From: Sphingobacteriia bacterium
GTDB lineage: Bacteria > Pseudomonadota > Alphaproteobacteria > Rickettsiales > 33-17
Assembly (NCBI GenBank): GCA_017304685.1
Contig: JAFKLR010000006.1
Location: 1 to 64,000 of the forward strand
DNA length: 64,000 bases
Direction of reading: 5' to 3'
The first letter of the stretch is position 1. Every line of letters starts with the position of its first letter. Position numbers and translations under genes: made by a program. The notes under the pieces were generated by a model that had not been told where the DNA came from, did no database searches, and saw nothing but the letters and a program-made list of their open reading frames with translations. Positions 33,839 to 43,202 of the stretch are shown here, in pieces.

Positions 33839-36715
33839 TTAATCAACTAAAGAATCAGTTTTAGGCCTTACATCATGTATTGTTTTAGTACCATTCTCAT
33901 TACTTATATCGACTTGTTTTTCTAAGAAGTGCTTCTCTTTATTCATATTAATATTTTTTTTACCTAATTGGTCATTATGAGCCGCCATATTGATTTCAGC
34001 TAAATCTTTTGCTCCTACTTCAATAATAGTATCTTTAATATGGGTATTATTTACACCCTCATCAAAGGTTTGTTCATTATGATTAGATAAACCATAATCA
34101 TTTTTAATTTGACCAACATTAAAATCTTCATATTTACTATCTAGTGAATGCGAAGAAGGTAAAGTAGTTTTATTAGCTTCATTTATAATTTTATTAGTTT
34201 GAGTACCTATATATTCATTTGCGTAAGCTTTAAATAATTCTGGTTCTTTTTCCATAATATTATAAGCTTCATCCATATTACCATTATTTTTATGGGCAAT
34301 AAATTCAAGCACCTCTTGATCAGCATTCCTAGTAATTGTTGCACCAGAAGAATTAACAAAGCTTACTGCATTACTTAATCTTTCAACATTTTGAATTGAA
34401 GCTTCTAAAGATTGTCTGGTACTTTCTTGTTTTGTATAAGATTTAGATAAATTATCAGAAAGTCTTGTATCAAAGGTTGAATTGTTACCATAAGACATAT
34501 TTTTAGCAGCATGAACCATTGATTCTAAATTAATATTATAACCATTTCTTTCTTGAAACTCTTTACTTTTTCTATAAGTTTCTATTGCTTGATCAGACAT
34601 TTCTAATCCGCCATGTAAATTAGCCCCTAGTGAGGCGTTAAAGTTAAACGGACTTCCTCCTAATAAATTATCTGCCACACTTTTCCCTTTTCCACTGGAA
34701 TTAATACCTGCTGAAGCATCCATAGTAAGGCCTGCTGCAACTTTTGATGCGGTTACAGTGTCCATACCAAATTGTTTTTGTAACCCTCTTACAAGTTCCT
34801 GCCCTTGAGCTAAAGTTTTACCATGAGAGGTAGAAGTATCTATATTCCAAGTATTACCACTTGATTCTCCTTTAGCAAGACCCTGATAAAATTCAGTTAA
34901 AGCATTAAAGGTACCAATTTTTTCATTTGAATGAGCTTTAGAAAGATTTGTTATTAATCCTTTTTCATTATCCAGTCTTCTAGAGATTTCACCAGTTACA
35001 GAATCTTGTAGTTCTACTGAATTTATACCTTGAGATGAAGTTAAGCCTGCTCCAGCCTTAAATACCATACTTCCATCTGATTGCATTAATTTATAAGCAC
35101 CATCATTCATTTGTGTTTCAATTTGAGCCCCTCTAAAACTACTGCTTTGATCCATTTTGAAACCACTAAAATTACTTAAGGAGGTTACCCCTTGAGTAAT
35201 ATTCCCTGTGCTAATATTACCTGTCGCAAGTTCAGCACCAGCTTGTGAGGCTGCTGATTGCATCTGACCAGTGATAGAGCTAGAAAGATGTACTAAATTT
35301 GCAAGTCCGCTATGAATTAACATATATGACAAAGGTGGAATACAAACTGATAATAATCCCGCTACACATGCAATATTAGTATTAATTTCTGACAATCCAG
35401 CTGAGGTTAATATAGTTAAACCCTTCCCCCCTAAGAATCCTGAAGTAAAAAAATCACCAGTTGTGGTCATCATCATATTTAATATTGCATATAAAGGAGC
35501 CCATAAATGAAGAGATAATAAGGAAGTAAAGTAAGTTTGCAGAAACTTTATACTTGATGACCCAAGAACTATTAACATTACAAAAGGTAAAGATGCATAA
35601 AGTAAACCTTCAAAAACAGCTTTTAAAATTGGAAGATTTCTAGCATTTTGCTCAATAGATACTAATATTCCCATTCGATGTTGTACAATTGCTCTTGAAG
35701 TAGCATAATTTAAACTACTTCCGTCTTCCTCTATTTTTTCTTTAGGCGCTGCAATAATTTCATTTATCATCATCTGTTGCTTAATTAAATTTTCAGAATT
35801 TAATGCTATTTTTTGTAAAGATGAAATACCATTCAAAAATGAATTCATATTATTCCTAATAAATTCATTTCCCTTCTTCTCCGCTAATTTTGATTTAGTA
35901 AAGGAGTTAGAAATGTCATTGGCATATCCTAAAAATGGAAAAATAAGGGTTATTCCATTAGATATAATATTATTTATTTCTCTATTCCAAACCAAATCAA
36001 TTTCTTGAGCAGCATCTTTACAGCTTAGTAATTCCGTCACGGTTTTACTATGAAAAGTAGAATTTCCACTTTTCGTTTCTTTTGTATATTTTATATACGG
36101 CATACCTATTGATTTTGGGGCATATTCTTTCACATAACTCCATATATCATCAGTAGAATTTAAAGTATTCATACTGTATCTTCCAATCATTGCTCCAGTT
36201 ACAATACATTGTTGCGTGAATTTATTTAAATTATGCTTAAATATGGGATCTGAGATTTTGAATTTTTTTATTTCAGCCATGAGTGTTGCACCAAAGATCA
36301 TGCCTGAGTTTTGATAATATTCATTTTCATTTAAAGTTGAAAAAGAAGTTTCAAAGGCTTCGGTTATACTATGACTTAATTCTGATAATATACCTCCAAC
36401 TACACTTATAGGTAAAGGAACATTATCTACTTTAAATTCAAATTTTGTAATAGTATCATGAACCATTACTGGTGCTGTAGGTATGAAAAATGAAGTTAAA
36501 AGTACATTTGTAAATATAAGTTTTTTTACAGCTTCTAGAATTTGGTTACGATTAATAAGAATAAAACCGAGGCTAAACATTCCAATAACTACAGCTAAAT
36601 TACATAACCGCTCAAATATTCCCTTGTCATTGTGGAAAGAAGCAATTGCATTTAATATATTAAACATAATTTCTCCGCCACCTTGAGTATAAATAGTATA
36701 AAGATATTCTTTCAT
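33839..36715 (-). CDS. traG: TraG mating-pair stabilisation protein
   Basis: A 958-residue inner-membrane protein, close in length to F TraG (938). The first 480 residues contain several membrane spans (about 40-75, 365-400, 440-475), and the remaining half is a hydrophilic, Ser/Gly/Asn-rich periplasmic-type domain. F-type TraG supports pilus assembly with its N-terminal half and mating-pair stabilisation with its C-terminal half, in which it also takes part in entry exclusion. It follows traH by 2 bases, the standard F order. Confidence 0.9.
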   Translation of the reverse strand: MKEYLYTIYTQGGGEIMFNILNAIASFHNDKGIFERLCNLAVVIGMFSLGFILINRNQILEAVKKLIFTNVLLTSFFIPTAPVMVHDTITKFEFKVDNVPLPISVVGGILSELSHSITEAFETSFSTLNENEYYQNSGMIFGATLMAEIKKFKISDPIFKHNLNKFTQQCIVTGAMIGRYSMNTLNSTDDIWSYVKEYAPKSIGMPYIKYTKETKSGNSTFHSKTVTELLSCKDAAQEIDLVWNREINNIISNGITLIFPFLGYANDISNSFTKSKLAEKKGNEFIRNNMNSFLNGISSLQKIALNSENLIKQQMMINEIIAAPKEKIEEDGSSLNYATSRAIVQHRMGILVSIEQNARNLPILKAVFEGLLYASLPFVMLIVLGSSSIKFLQTYFTSLLSLHLWAPLYAILNMMMTTTGDFFTSGFLGGKGLTILTSAGLSEINTNIACVAGLLSVCIPPLSYMLIHSGLANLVHLSSSITGQMQSAASQAGAELATGNISTGNITQGVTSLSNFSGFKMDQSSSFRGAQIETQMNDGAYKLMQSDGSMVFKAGAGLTSSQGINSVELQDSVTGEISRRLDNEKGLITNLSKAHSNEKIGTFNALTEFYQGLAKGESSGNTWNIDTSTSHGKTLAQGQELVRGLQKQFGMDTVTASKVAAGLTMDASAGINSSGKGKSVADNLLGGSPFNFNASLGANLHGGLEMSDQAIETYRKSKEFQERNGYNINLESMVHAAKNMSYGNNSTFDTRLSDNLSKSYTKQESTRQSLEASIQNVERLSNAVSFVNSSGATITRNADQEVLEFIAHKNNGNMDEAYNIMEKEPELFKAYANEYIGTQTNKIINEANKTTLPSSHSLDSKYEDFNVGQIKNDYGLSNHNEQTFDEGVNNTHIKDTIIEVGAKDLAEINMAAHNDQLGKKNINMNKEKHFLEKQVDISNENGTKTIHDVRPKTDSLVD

Positions 36716-36717
36716 GA

Positions 36718-38163
36718 TTATAATCCTTCTCTATTTACACTTTGATCAAACAAATGGTGCATTTGCTTTTCTATATTTTTTGATCTTTCAATGACGTTGA
36801 TTAATGTGCTTAACCTTTCATATACACTATGTTTTTTGGAATTTATTAATTTTCTAATTTGTAAATTTTGTTTACGAAAATCACTTAGGAGTTCGTCATT
36901 AATTTGAACATATCTTAATGATGTTGCATTATGTGTAACAATATCAATAACACTTTCTAAATAATTAAATAGAATATCATAAGCTATTGCTTCAGAATAC
37001 TCGCTTACACTAATAGCACTACTACCTCTACGGAAAGCAGTTTGGACAACAAGCATTTTTTGTATTGGAAAATTAGTAGATTCTATAAATGATTTTTCTG
37101 CCTCAGAAAGCTCCTCGTCGTCAGCAATTTTCCTAGATAATTCTCTTAAAATATTATCTACTTTTTGAACTAAGCCAATGGAAGTATTTACTTTTTGAGG
37201 TTTTTGTTCATGTATAGATAAGTTTAAAGCCGTTGATACTTCTGATACCTCTAAACATTTTCCTTGTCTATCTTTACATGTATAAATCTCAGCGTTTCCA
37301 CCGTAAAGAAGGGTGTCTATAAGACCGGATTCTAGCGCTTTCGACGCTAAATATATAATTTCATAATTTGTATCAGCAACTCCTTTCCCTTTATTACCTT
37401 TGATAGTAGTTAAACCTTTTTTCTTTGCTATAATTGTGCCTGAAATAGTCATAAATAATTCCTTTGTAGATTCATCTCCTAAAAAAGAACTGTCTTTTAA
37501 GGCTTCCCAAGCAATATTAAATTCATCTTTTAAGACATTTTTATAAATATTATTACTATCAGTTAAACCTTCCATACCATTTTCAGAACCGCATTTTTGT
37601 CTTGCTTGGGCATAATCTGAGAATTTGCCATAGGAAGTTCCCATGCTATTACATAAAAGTCTTGTTGATGCATCAGTTTTAGGCCATAAACCACCTACTA
37701 CAGTTGCGGCTGCTTCACATGAATTAATATTTGTATTATTCATTCGTTGAGCTAATGTCTGAAGATATTTTAAACTATTTGAAACCGTTGGAGTCATATG
37801 ATCAAGAGCCAGGGTAAAACCATATGCCATTGTTTTTGACCCAATATCTTTAAGAAGCAATACTAATTGATCAGAACTAATATAACTAAAGCCACCTGCA
37901 AATAAATCAATACCACCACATCCTGATCTCATTGAAGGAGTTTGTAATTTAAAAAGGTTTTTATTTCTGGCAGGAGTTCTATAAAATAAACTTCCTCCTG
38001 TATAATATCCTCCTTGTTGATGCTTATACGCTCCACCTTGGCTAACATTACCCTTAGCTCCCATTTTATTAAAAAACTCATTCAAATGAGTTAAGTTGCT
38101 AGCTTTAGCTTCAGTTGTAACTATCAAGAGCACTGCCACTATTATGTAACGTATCACTTGCAT
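36718..38163 (-). CDS. traH: TraH conjugative pilus assembly protein
   Basis: Signal peptide (MQVIRYIIVAVLLIVTTEAKA), then the N-terminal TraH block with GGSLFYRTPARNKNLFKLQTPS and GCGGIDLFAGGFSYISSDQL, characteristic of the family. The C-terminal third has coiled-coil helices. Length 481 compares with 458 in F. TraH is a periplasmic/outer-membrane-associated factor needed for pilus extension. The start codon has AGGAGAGG and lies inside traF, giving a 53-base overlap. Confidence 0.95.
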   Translation of the reverse strand: MQVIRYIIVAVLLIVTTEAKASNLTHLNEFFNKMGAKGNVSQGGAYKHQQGGYYTGGSLFYRTPARNKNLFKLQTPSMRSGCGGIDLFAGGFSYISSDQLVLLLKDIGSKTMAYGFTLALDHMTPTVSNSLKYLQTLAQRMNNTNINSCEAAATVVGGLWPKTDASTRLLCNSMGTSYGKFSDYAQARQKCGSENGMEGLTDSNNIYKNVLKDEFNIAWEALKDSSFLGDESTKELFMTISGTIIAKKKGLTTIKGNKGKGVADTNYEIIYLASKALESGLIDTLLYGGNAEIYTCKDRQGKCLEVSEVSTALNLSIHEQKPQKVNTSIGLVQKVDNILRELSRKIADDEELSEAEKSFIESTNFPIQKMLVVQTAFRRGSSAISVSEYSEAIAYDILFNYLESVIDIVTHNATSLRYVQINDELLSDFRKQNLQIRKLINSKKHSVYERLSTLINVIERSKNIEKQMHHLFDQSVNREGL

Positions 38164-38914
38164 ATTCCTCTCCTGCTAACAATAAAATATTATCTTCAAT
38201 CTCAGTTTCGCTCGTAACCCCGAAGGCTATAGGGATTAATTTATTATCTGAAGCTCTATAAGCAATTAAAGCGGGTACATTTGCTATATTTAAGCTTTCA
38301 GCCATGCCGTTATCTTGTTTACTATTTGGGAATTCTTTTAATACTCCGCCATCTAAAGATATAGGAAGCACAGCCCATTTATGCTTTTCAGCAAAATTTT
38401 TAACAATGGGAGCAAAAGCATGACAGTAATTACAACTATTTTTAAAAAAGAAAAATAAACCATATTCTTTTGCTAAATTCGCTATGATCTCATTTTTTAG
38501 AGCTTTTTGTTGTTGAAGATAAACCCCTCTTCCAACGTGATTTACTGGGTGTTTTAAAGTTTCATCTAATTCAGGATGAGCTAAAACAACCTTTTGCCAA
38601 TTTTTCGAAAAAGTATGAGATTTATTAATTACAAATTGTTGATATTTTACGTATTCCCTTACATTACTTTCAGTAGGAGAAATTATTGCTTTATCTAATC
38701 TTTTTTTAAGCTCAACTTGAATATTTTGAATTTCTTTTGAATAATCAATTTCGAGCTCTGTATTTTCCTTATTTTCTTGTTTTTTATCTTCTATAATTTC
38801 TTTTTTGGGCTGCTGCTCGTAATAATGCCATCCTTCTGCTTTTTTTGACCAAAAAGAAGCTTCAGCGTTACTTGATAAAACAATAAAACTTAGTAAGAGA
38901 AATTTTTTATTCAT
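38111..38914 (-). CDS. traF: TraF pilus assembly protein, thioredoxin fold
   Basis: A signal peptide (MNKKFLLLSFIVLSSNAEA) is followed by WSKKAEGWHYYE, the conserved start of mature TraF. The C-terminal half is a thioredoxin-like domain with NSCNYCHAFAPIVKNFAEKH. F TraF lacks the CxxC; this one retains it (CNYC), so it may catalyse disulfide exchange for the Cys-rich TraN and TraU, as TrbB does in F, whose gene is absent here. Overlaps traN by 8 bases. Confidence 0.93.
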   Translation of the reverse strand: MNKKFLLLSFIVLSSNAEASFWSKKAEGWHYYEQQPKKEIIEDKKQENKENTELEIDYSKEIQNIQVELKKRLDKAIISPTESNVREYVKYQQFVINKSHTFSKNWQKVVLAHPELDETLKHPVNHVGRGVYLQQQKALKNEIIANLAKEYGLFFFFKNSCNYCHAFAPIVKNFAEKHKWAVLPISLDGGVLKEFPNSKQDNGMAESLNIANVPALIAYRASDNKLIPIAFGVTSETEIEDNILLLAGEEYASDTLHNSGSALDSYN

Positions 38915-40568
38915 TATTTCCCTCTTTTTTTATACTATTTTCTTTTAATTTATTCGAAATATCTTCTTTTAAATTATCTAAGCCATTTTGAATGGTCTTA
39001 TGGAGCTGATCATAATTTACGGGCTTGAACTTAGATCTTATATCTTCATATATTTCTATAAAATCAAGCTTGGAAAAATCAATGCTTTGAAGTTCATCAA
39101 CAGTAAAACCCCTACATATTGGATGTGCAGGCGTTCCAAAATTCAAGCCTAATTGGGGACGAGCTTGTTCGTTTAAAATACGTCCAAGTTTAGAAGTAAA
39201 ACAACAATACCTTCTATTTTTCTTTTTCATACCTATTAAATTCGATTCAGCAGTATAAGTTCCAATAACGACGCATAGCCCTTGATCAACTTTTTTGGCT
39301 AGCTTCATTTCATTTGTGGAACATTCGGTTATTTTAATATCATGGCCCCAACCTTTTCCTTTCTCTTTACAACAGTCACTAAAACCCCAACCAGATTTAC
39401 GACAAACATTATCTTCCCCTGCAAATAAGGAATCCACCTTATGTTGGTTATTATTTTGTATTTCACTTAATACAGATAATTGAGCTAATGTAGATTCAAA
39501 TTCTTTATTTGAATCAAAACTTGTATCCGCACAATTGCCATTTAAACAAAATATTTTTTTCTTATCATCACCTACATTCTCACTTTTAATTTTAGATGAT
39601 GGTACCTTACAGCGATAAGTTTGTTTCCAATTTATACATATATTATCTTCTTTTTGTATACATTGAGATCCTACTTGCTGGCAGTTATTATTTTTATAAG
39701 TGTTACAATTATTATTTGATTTAGGAGTACATGTATAATTAAATTCCTTATTCCAACATCTATTAAATTCTCTGCCATAAAAATTTCTTGGTATATCGTC
39801 TAAGCAGCTTTCACTTTTTTTTACACAATTACGCAAGCTATTATTTTCAATTGCTTCACAATAATTACTTGTTTCTTCTTTAATTAAATTAAATTGTTCT
39901 GGTTCACGAATTATAACTGTTGGAGGCTTTGGACATCTTGCACATGGGGGACAATAAGGGTTATCTTCTCCTATAAGAGCTCCATTTTTTTCATGTGTTC
40001 TCCATTCAGGATTATGGTCTACACCATCTTCCGTCCGACATCTAAGATTGCAACAAGTCCAATGTTCAATAACATCTTTTTTTGCTGGTTTATATTCGAT
40101 ATCAAAGGTGCTTATAACCTTGTTGCATTTAATTTCCTTTTGTTTTCCAGCTTCTTCACAAATATATTCTTTTTCATCTTTTGTATCTTGTGTTTCTAAA
40201 GAAACATAATGATCTTCAATAAAGTTTTGTTCATTATTTTCTAATATTTTTTTACTTTGGTTCGCAAGTTCTCCTTTATTAATATCATTAAAACGAGCCC
40301 TTGTTTGACTTGTATCATAAATATATTTTGCCTCTTCAGTAAGTTTTGGAGATTGTGAAAGTACAGAATCATCAATATTAAAATCTTCTTCATAACTAGG
40401 TATATATTCCTTAGGGTTTAAGGAAATGCTTTTACTATTTTCTAATAATCTTTTTGCTACTTCTTTAGAATTAATAAAATCATTATATAAATACTCATTC
40501 TCTACTTCTTCCGCATATACAGACGAAATAAAAGTAAATATTACAAGTAGTAAAGAAATAAACTTCAT
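38907..40568 (-). CDS. traN: TraN outer-membrane adhesin, Cys-rich
   Basis: Signal peptide (MKFISLLLVIFTFISSVYA) and about 30 Cys residues concentrated between 130 and 480, including CCNLRCRTEDG and CPPCARCPKPP, typical of TraN. The C-terminal conserved part has SGWGFSDCCKEKGKGWG and RRYCCFTSKLGRILNEQARPQLG, found across F-type TraN proteins. It stabilises mating pairs by contacting the recipient envelope. At 553 residues it is slightly shorter than F TraN (602). The abundant Cys require the disulfide pathway noted for traF. Confidence 0.95.
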   Translation of the reverse strand: MKFISLLLVIFTFISSVYAEEVENEYLYNDFINSKEVAKRLLENSKSISLNPKEYIPSYEEDFNIDDSVLSQSPKLTEEAKYIYDTSQTRARFNDINKGELANQSKKILENNEQNFIEDHYVSLETQDTKDEKEYICEEAGKQKEIKCNKVISTFDIEYKPAKKDVIEHWTCCNLRCRTEDGVDHNPEWRTHEKNGALIGEDNPYCPPCARCPKPPTVIIREPEQFNLIKEETSNYCEAIENNSLRNCVKKSESCLDDIPRNFYGREFNRCWNKEFNYTCTPKSNNNCNTYKNNNCQQVGSQCIQKEDNICINWKQTYRCKVPSSKIKSENVGDDKKKIFCLNGNCADTSFDSNKEFESTLAQLSVLSEIQNNNQHKVDSLFAGEDNVCRKSGWGFSDCCKEKGKGWGHDIKITECSTNEMKLAKKVDQGLCVVIGTYTAESNLIGMKKKNRRYCCFTSKLGRILNEQARPQLGLNFGTPAHPICRGFTVDELQSIDFSKLDFIEIYEDIRSKFKPVNYDQLHKTIQNGLDNLKEDISNKLKENSIKKEGNNE

Positions 40569-41260
40569 AAAAGTTTCTCCTTTAATTCTCCCTGTTCCTT
40601 AACCTTTTTAAAAAAATAATCTAAGGTTATGTTTCCCGAAATCTTATCGAAATTACGACAAGACATTTCTTTTGAACAATTTTCTTCATCAACTAAAATG
40701 AAAGTTGGAACGGCTTTTATATCATATTTTGAAAATAATTCTGGGTTTATCTCTACACCAATTCCTGCCTGCTCAATTAATTCTTTTACAGCTATTGCGG
40801 TTTCTTTAAATGAATTGTTAATAAGCCCTCTAATTACAAGCTTACCCCCATTTACAGCAGTTTCTTTTGCTATCTTCACTAAATTTTTTTGATCTAAGGA
40901 AAAGGAAACAAATACATATAAATTTATTCCATTAAGATTAGTTTGATCTTGAGTCGTTCCTATAAATTGATAGAGATCTTTATTATTATGAACATTTGTT
41001 AGTATTTCTTTTGAATGTAAATCTATTTCACTTATGTATTCTTTAAATGCACTTTGATCGATTTGTTCAGCTTTTAAGTAAATATCTTCTATTTCTTGTT
41101 TATATTTTTCTATTAAATTATCGGTTTTAGAATCAATTTTCTCAATCTCATAATCAAAAGAACTAAATTCACTCTTGCATGTATCAGCATGAGAAAAATT
41201 AATGTAGAAAATAAAGGGGATAAAGAAAATTACAGAGCGCAGCAATTTTTTTTCCTCCAT
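40565..41260 (-). CDS. trbC: TrbC (F-type) pilus assembly protein
   Basis: A signal peptide (through YINFSHA) and a mature 200-residue protein whose C-terminal part matches F-type TrbC: LYVFVSFSLDQKNLVKIAKE, GGKLVIRGLINNSF and YDIKAVPTFILVD, ending in a family-typical segment (GNITLDYFFKKV). It works with TraW in pilus assembly in the periplasm. The gene lies between traU and traN, as in F, with overlaps of 31 and 4 bases. Confidence 0.92.
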   Translation of the reverse strand: MEEKKLLRSVIFFIPFIFYINFSHADTCKSEFSSFDYEIEKIDSKTDNLIEKYKQEIEDIYLKAEQIDQSAFKEYISEIDLHSKEILTNVHNNKDLYQFIGTTQDQTNLNGINLYVFVSFSLDQKNLVKIAKETAVNGGKLVIRGLINNSFKETAIAVKELIEQAGIGVEINPELFSKYDIKAVPTFILVDEENCSKEMSCRNFDKISGNITLDYFFKKVKEQGELKEKLL

Positions 41261-42243
41261 ATGAGATAACCAAAATCTTCGCCCTTATAGGGAAATTCTT
41301 TACCCATACCAAATAAAATTTCATTCATGCCTAAAGAATTACAGGCATAAAACCCACTTGTTGCAGGAATCGGATAGGTCATTTGCAATTTGTATTGGCT
41401 TTTTTTAATTCGAGCAGAAGGAACTTCACCACATAACGCTTTTCTTCCACTTGTAATACCTAATACTTGTATTCTATGTAATTTTGATAGTAATCGACCA
41501 CTTAGTACATGACTTGCTTGTATTCCACTTCTATGTTGAGTTAAATGGCCAGCGAAAGGATATAAGCTGCCATTACATCCTGCACACCAAAACAATCTAT
41601 CGATTCCCATAGAAAAATTTGTAGATATACAATCTGTAGCACAAGCGGCTTGAGCCACAGGATTAGAAAAAATGACTGCTTCTGGATTGAAAATAAAAGC
41701 TAATTCGTCATCATTCCAGGTAGGGTCAAATTCAGTCATGTAAGCAATGTCAAAGCTTGTTTTGTCTAAACACACAAAATCTGTAATTAATTCAAGCCAA
41801 TATAAAAGAGGATACATGTAATAATGTACGTGATAAAAACTTTCATTAAAGCCCTTTTCATCCACTGCTTTATAAACGGTTCCACTTCTTTTAAAACTTG
41901 AACCTAAGCTTAGTCCTCCCATACTTACCATACAATACGGTGATCTCGTTACTTCTATTAATCTTACAGGTTCCCAAAAGCCAATAGGAACACCAGGTAC
42001 TGGAAGTGGAAAAGGTGGTTTTGGGCAAGCACATATTAAATCATCAGGATTATCATCAGTATCAAATCTATTATTTGAATTCACTTTAACAGGTCCAATA
42101 GTTATTGGAAATAAACAGGACCAGCAAATATCATTTATAGGATTAACAAATCTTCCTACACATTGGCTTGCATATGCAATATTGCTAAAAATAATCACAT
42201 TAATGATTACGATAAATTTAATTATATTGAATGTCTTCAACAT
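41230..42243 (-). CDS. traU: TraU conjugative transfer protein
   Basis: The ATG at 42243, with GAGG 6 bases upstream, is preferred over a TTG four codons earlier. After the signal peptide (cleavage near AYASQ) comes CVGRFVNPINDICWSCLFPITIG, the TraU hallmark. Cys-rich elsewhere, with DLICACPKPPFPLPVPGVP, LFWCAGCNGSLYPFAGH and ending WRKKNCC. Length about 337 compares with 330 in F. Required for DNA transfer rather than pilus formation in F. Confidence 0.95.
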   Translation of the reverse strand: MLKTFNIIKFIVIINVIIFSNIAYASQCVGRFVNPINDICWSCLFPITIGPVKVNSNNRFDTDDNPDDLICACPKPPFPLPVPGVPIGFWEPVRLIEVTRSPYCMVSMGGLSLGSSFKRSGTVYKAVDEKGFNESFYHVHYYMYPLLYWLELITDFVCLDKTSFDIAYMTEFDPTWNDDELAFIFNPEAVIFSNPVAQAACATDCISTNFSMGIDRLFWCAGCNGSLYPFAGHLTQHRSGIQASHVLSGRLLSKLHRIQVLGITSGRKALCGEVPSARIKKSQYKLQMTYPIPATSGFYACNSLGMNEILFGMGKEFPYKGEDFGYLIWRKKNCCAL

Positions 42244-42859
42244 TAAATTCCTCAATTTTTAACATTTTATTTTCTTGGCTTACTTTACAAGGAACTGCTT
42301 TTATCCCTAATTTATTTGTCAAAGCGCCAAATTGATCAAAAAATACACCCTTTTCTAATTTTTCAGATAATTTCTTCGGATTACCCTTAACTAAGATAAT
42401 TTTGAAATTCTTTTGGTTTTTTATTTGTTGTTTCACATATTCAATTTGTTTGATATTCGTGCCATTTATAAAAATTAGCTCTTTTGATAAATTCACGTTG
42501 TCCAAAGGGTTATGCTTGTCTCCTTTCCTTGCAATTATATTATTATGATGGTCATAAATATCTTCATTAACTACTATTGAAGGATCGTAATAATATACTC
42601 GATTATTCTCAGCATCTTTGATTCCTGAAACTGCCTGAGGATTATTTATTTTATTTTCAACGATAGTACTTAACTGCTTTTGATGTTTTAAAAGACCTTC
42701 TTTTTTTATTTTTTCTTCAATTTTTAATTTGATATATTCAATCAAATTAATTTCTTTTATTGGCTTAACTTCACCCCAAGTACCAAAATCTTTAGCTAAG
42801 CTAATGTTAAAAGAAAATACAACCAAATATAAAATTAAAAGAAAATTAATTGTTTTCAT
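42218..42859 (-). CDS. traW: TraW pilus assembly protein
   Basis: The ATG at 42859 is chosen because it opens a signal peptide (MKTINFLLILYLVVFSF) and has GAGG 9 bases upstream; an ATG five codons earlier is possible. The mature start DFGTWGEVKPI and the core LIFINGTN, KIILVKGNPKKLSEKL and VFFDQFGALTNKLGIKAVPCKV match TraW. It acts in the periplasm with TrbC and TraU. Overlaps traU by 26 bases. Confidence 0.93.
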   Translation of the reverse strand: MKTINFLLILYLVVFSFNISLAKDFGTWGEVKPIKEINLIEYIKLKIEEKIKKEGLLKHQKQLSTIVENKINNPQAVSGIKDAENNRVYYYDPSIVVNEDIYDHHNNIIARKGDKHNPLDNVNLSKELIFINGTNIKQIEYVKQQIKNQKNFKIILVKGNPKKLSEKLEKGVFFDQFGALTNKLGIKAVPCKVSQENKMLKIEEFNVEDIQYN

Positions 42860-43202
42860 TGGATAAAACCTCATTTTTCATTTCTTCAGTTTTATCCGTA
42901 ATAATATAATTACCCTTCTTTAAGATTGTTTTAGAATTAATTACTAAATCATCTTTATTGAATTTATTTTCAATTCTATTCTTAAGCAGGGTAATAAATT
43001 CTTTAACTTTTGAATTTAGCTCCTTATCGTCAATATTACTTTTAGCTAATTCAATCGTTTTTTCCTGGATAATTTTATCTATATCTATAAGGAATATTTC
43101 TCTAGAATTATTAATATTACTAAAATAAAGACCACCTATAAATATACCTACAAGTAAAGTGGTTAGAATATATAGGGTAAAATCTAATTTTTTAAATTCC
43201 AT
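42846..43202 (-). CDS. trbI: TrbI (F-type) small inner-membrane protein
   Basis: The ATG at 43202, with AGAGGA upstream, is preferred over a GTG seven codons earlier. A 118-residue protein with one membrane span (residues 12-28, LYILTTLLVGIFIGGLYF) and a periplasmic part with a coiled-coil character, the F TrbI plan. Its position between traC and traW is also that of trbI in F, which influences pilus outgrowth and retraction. Sequence similarity alone is modest, so the call rests partly on synteny. Confidence 0.75.
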   Translation of the reverse strand: MEFKKLDFTLYILTTLLVGIFIGGLYFSNINNSREIFLIDIDKIIQEKTIELAKSNIDDKELNSKVKEFITLLKNRIENKFNKDDLVINSKTILKKGNYIITDKTEEMKNEVLSNENN

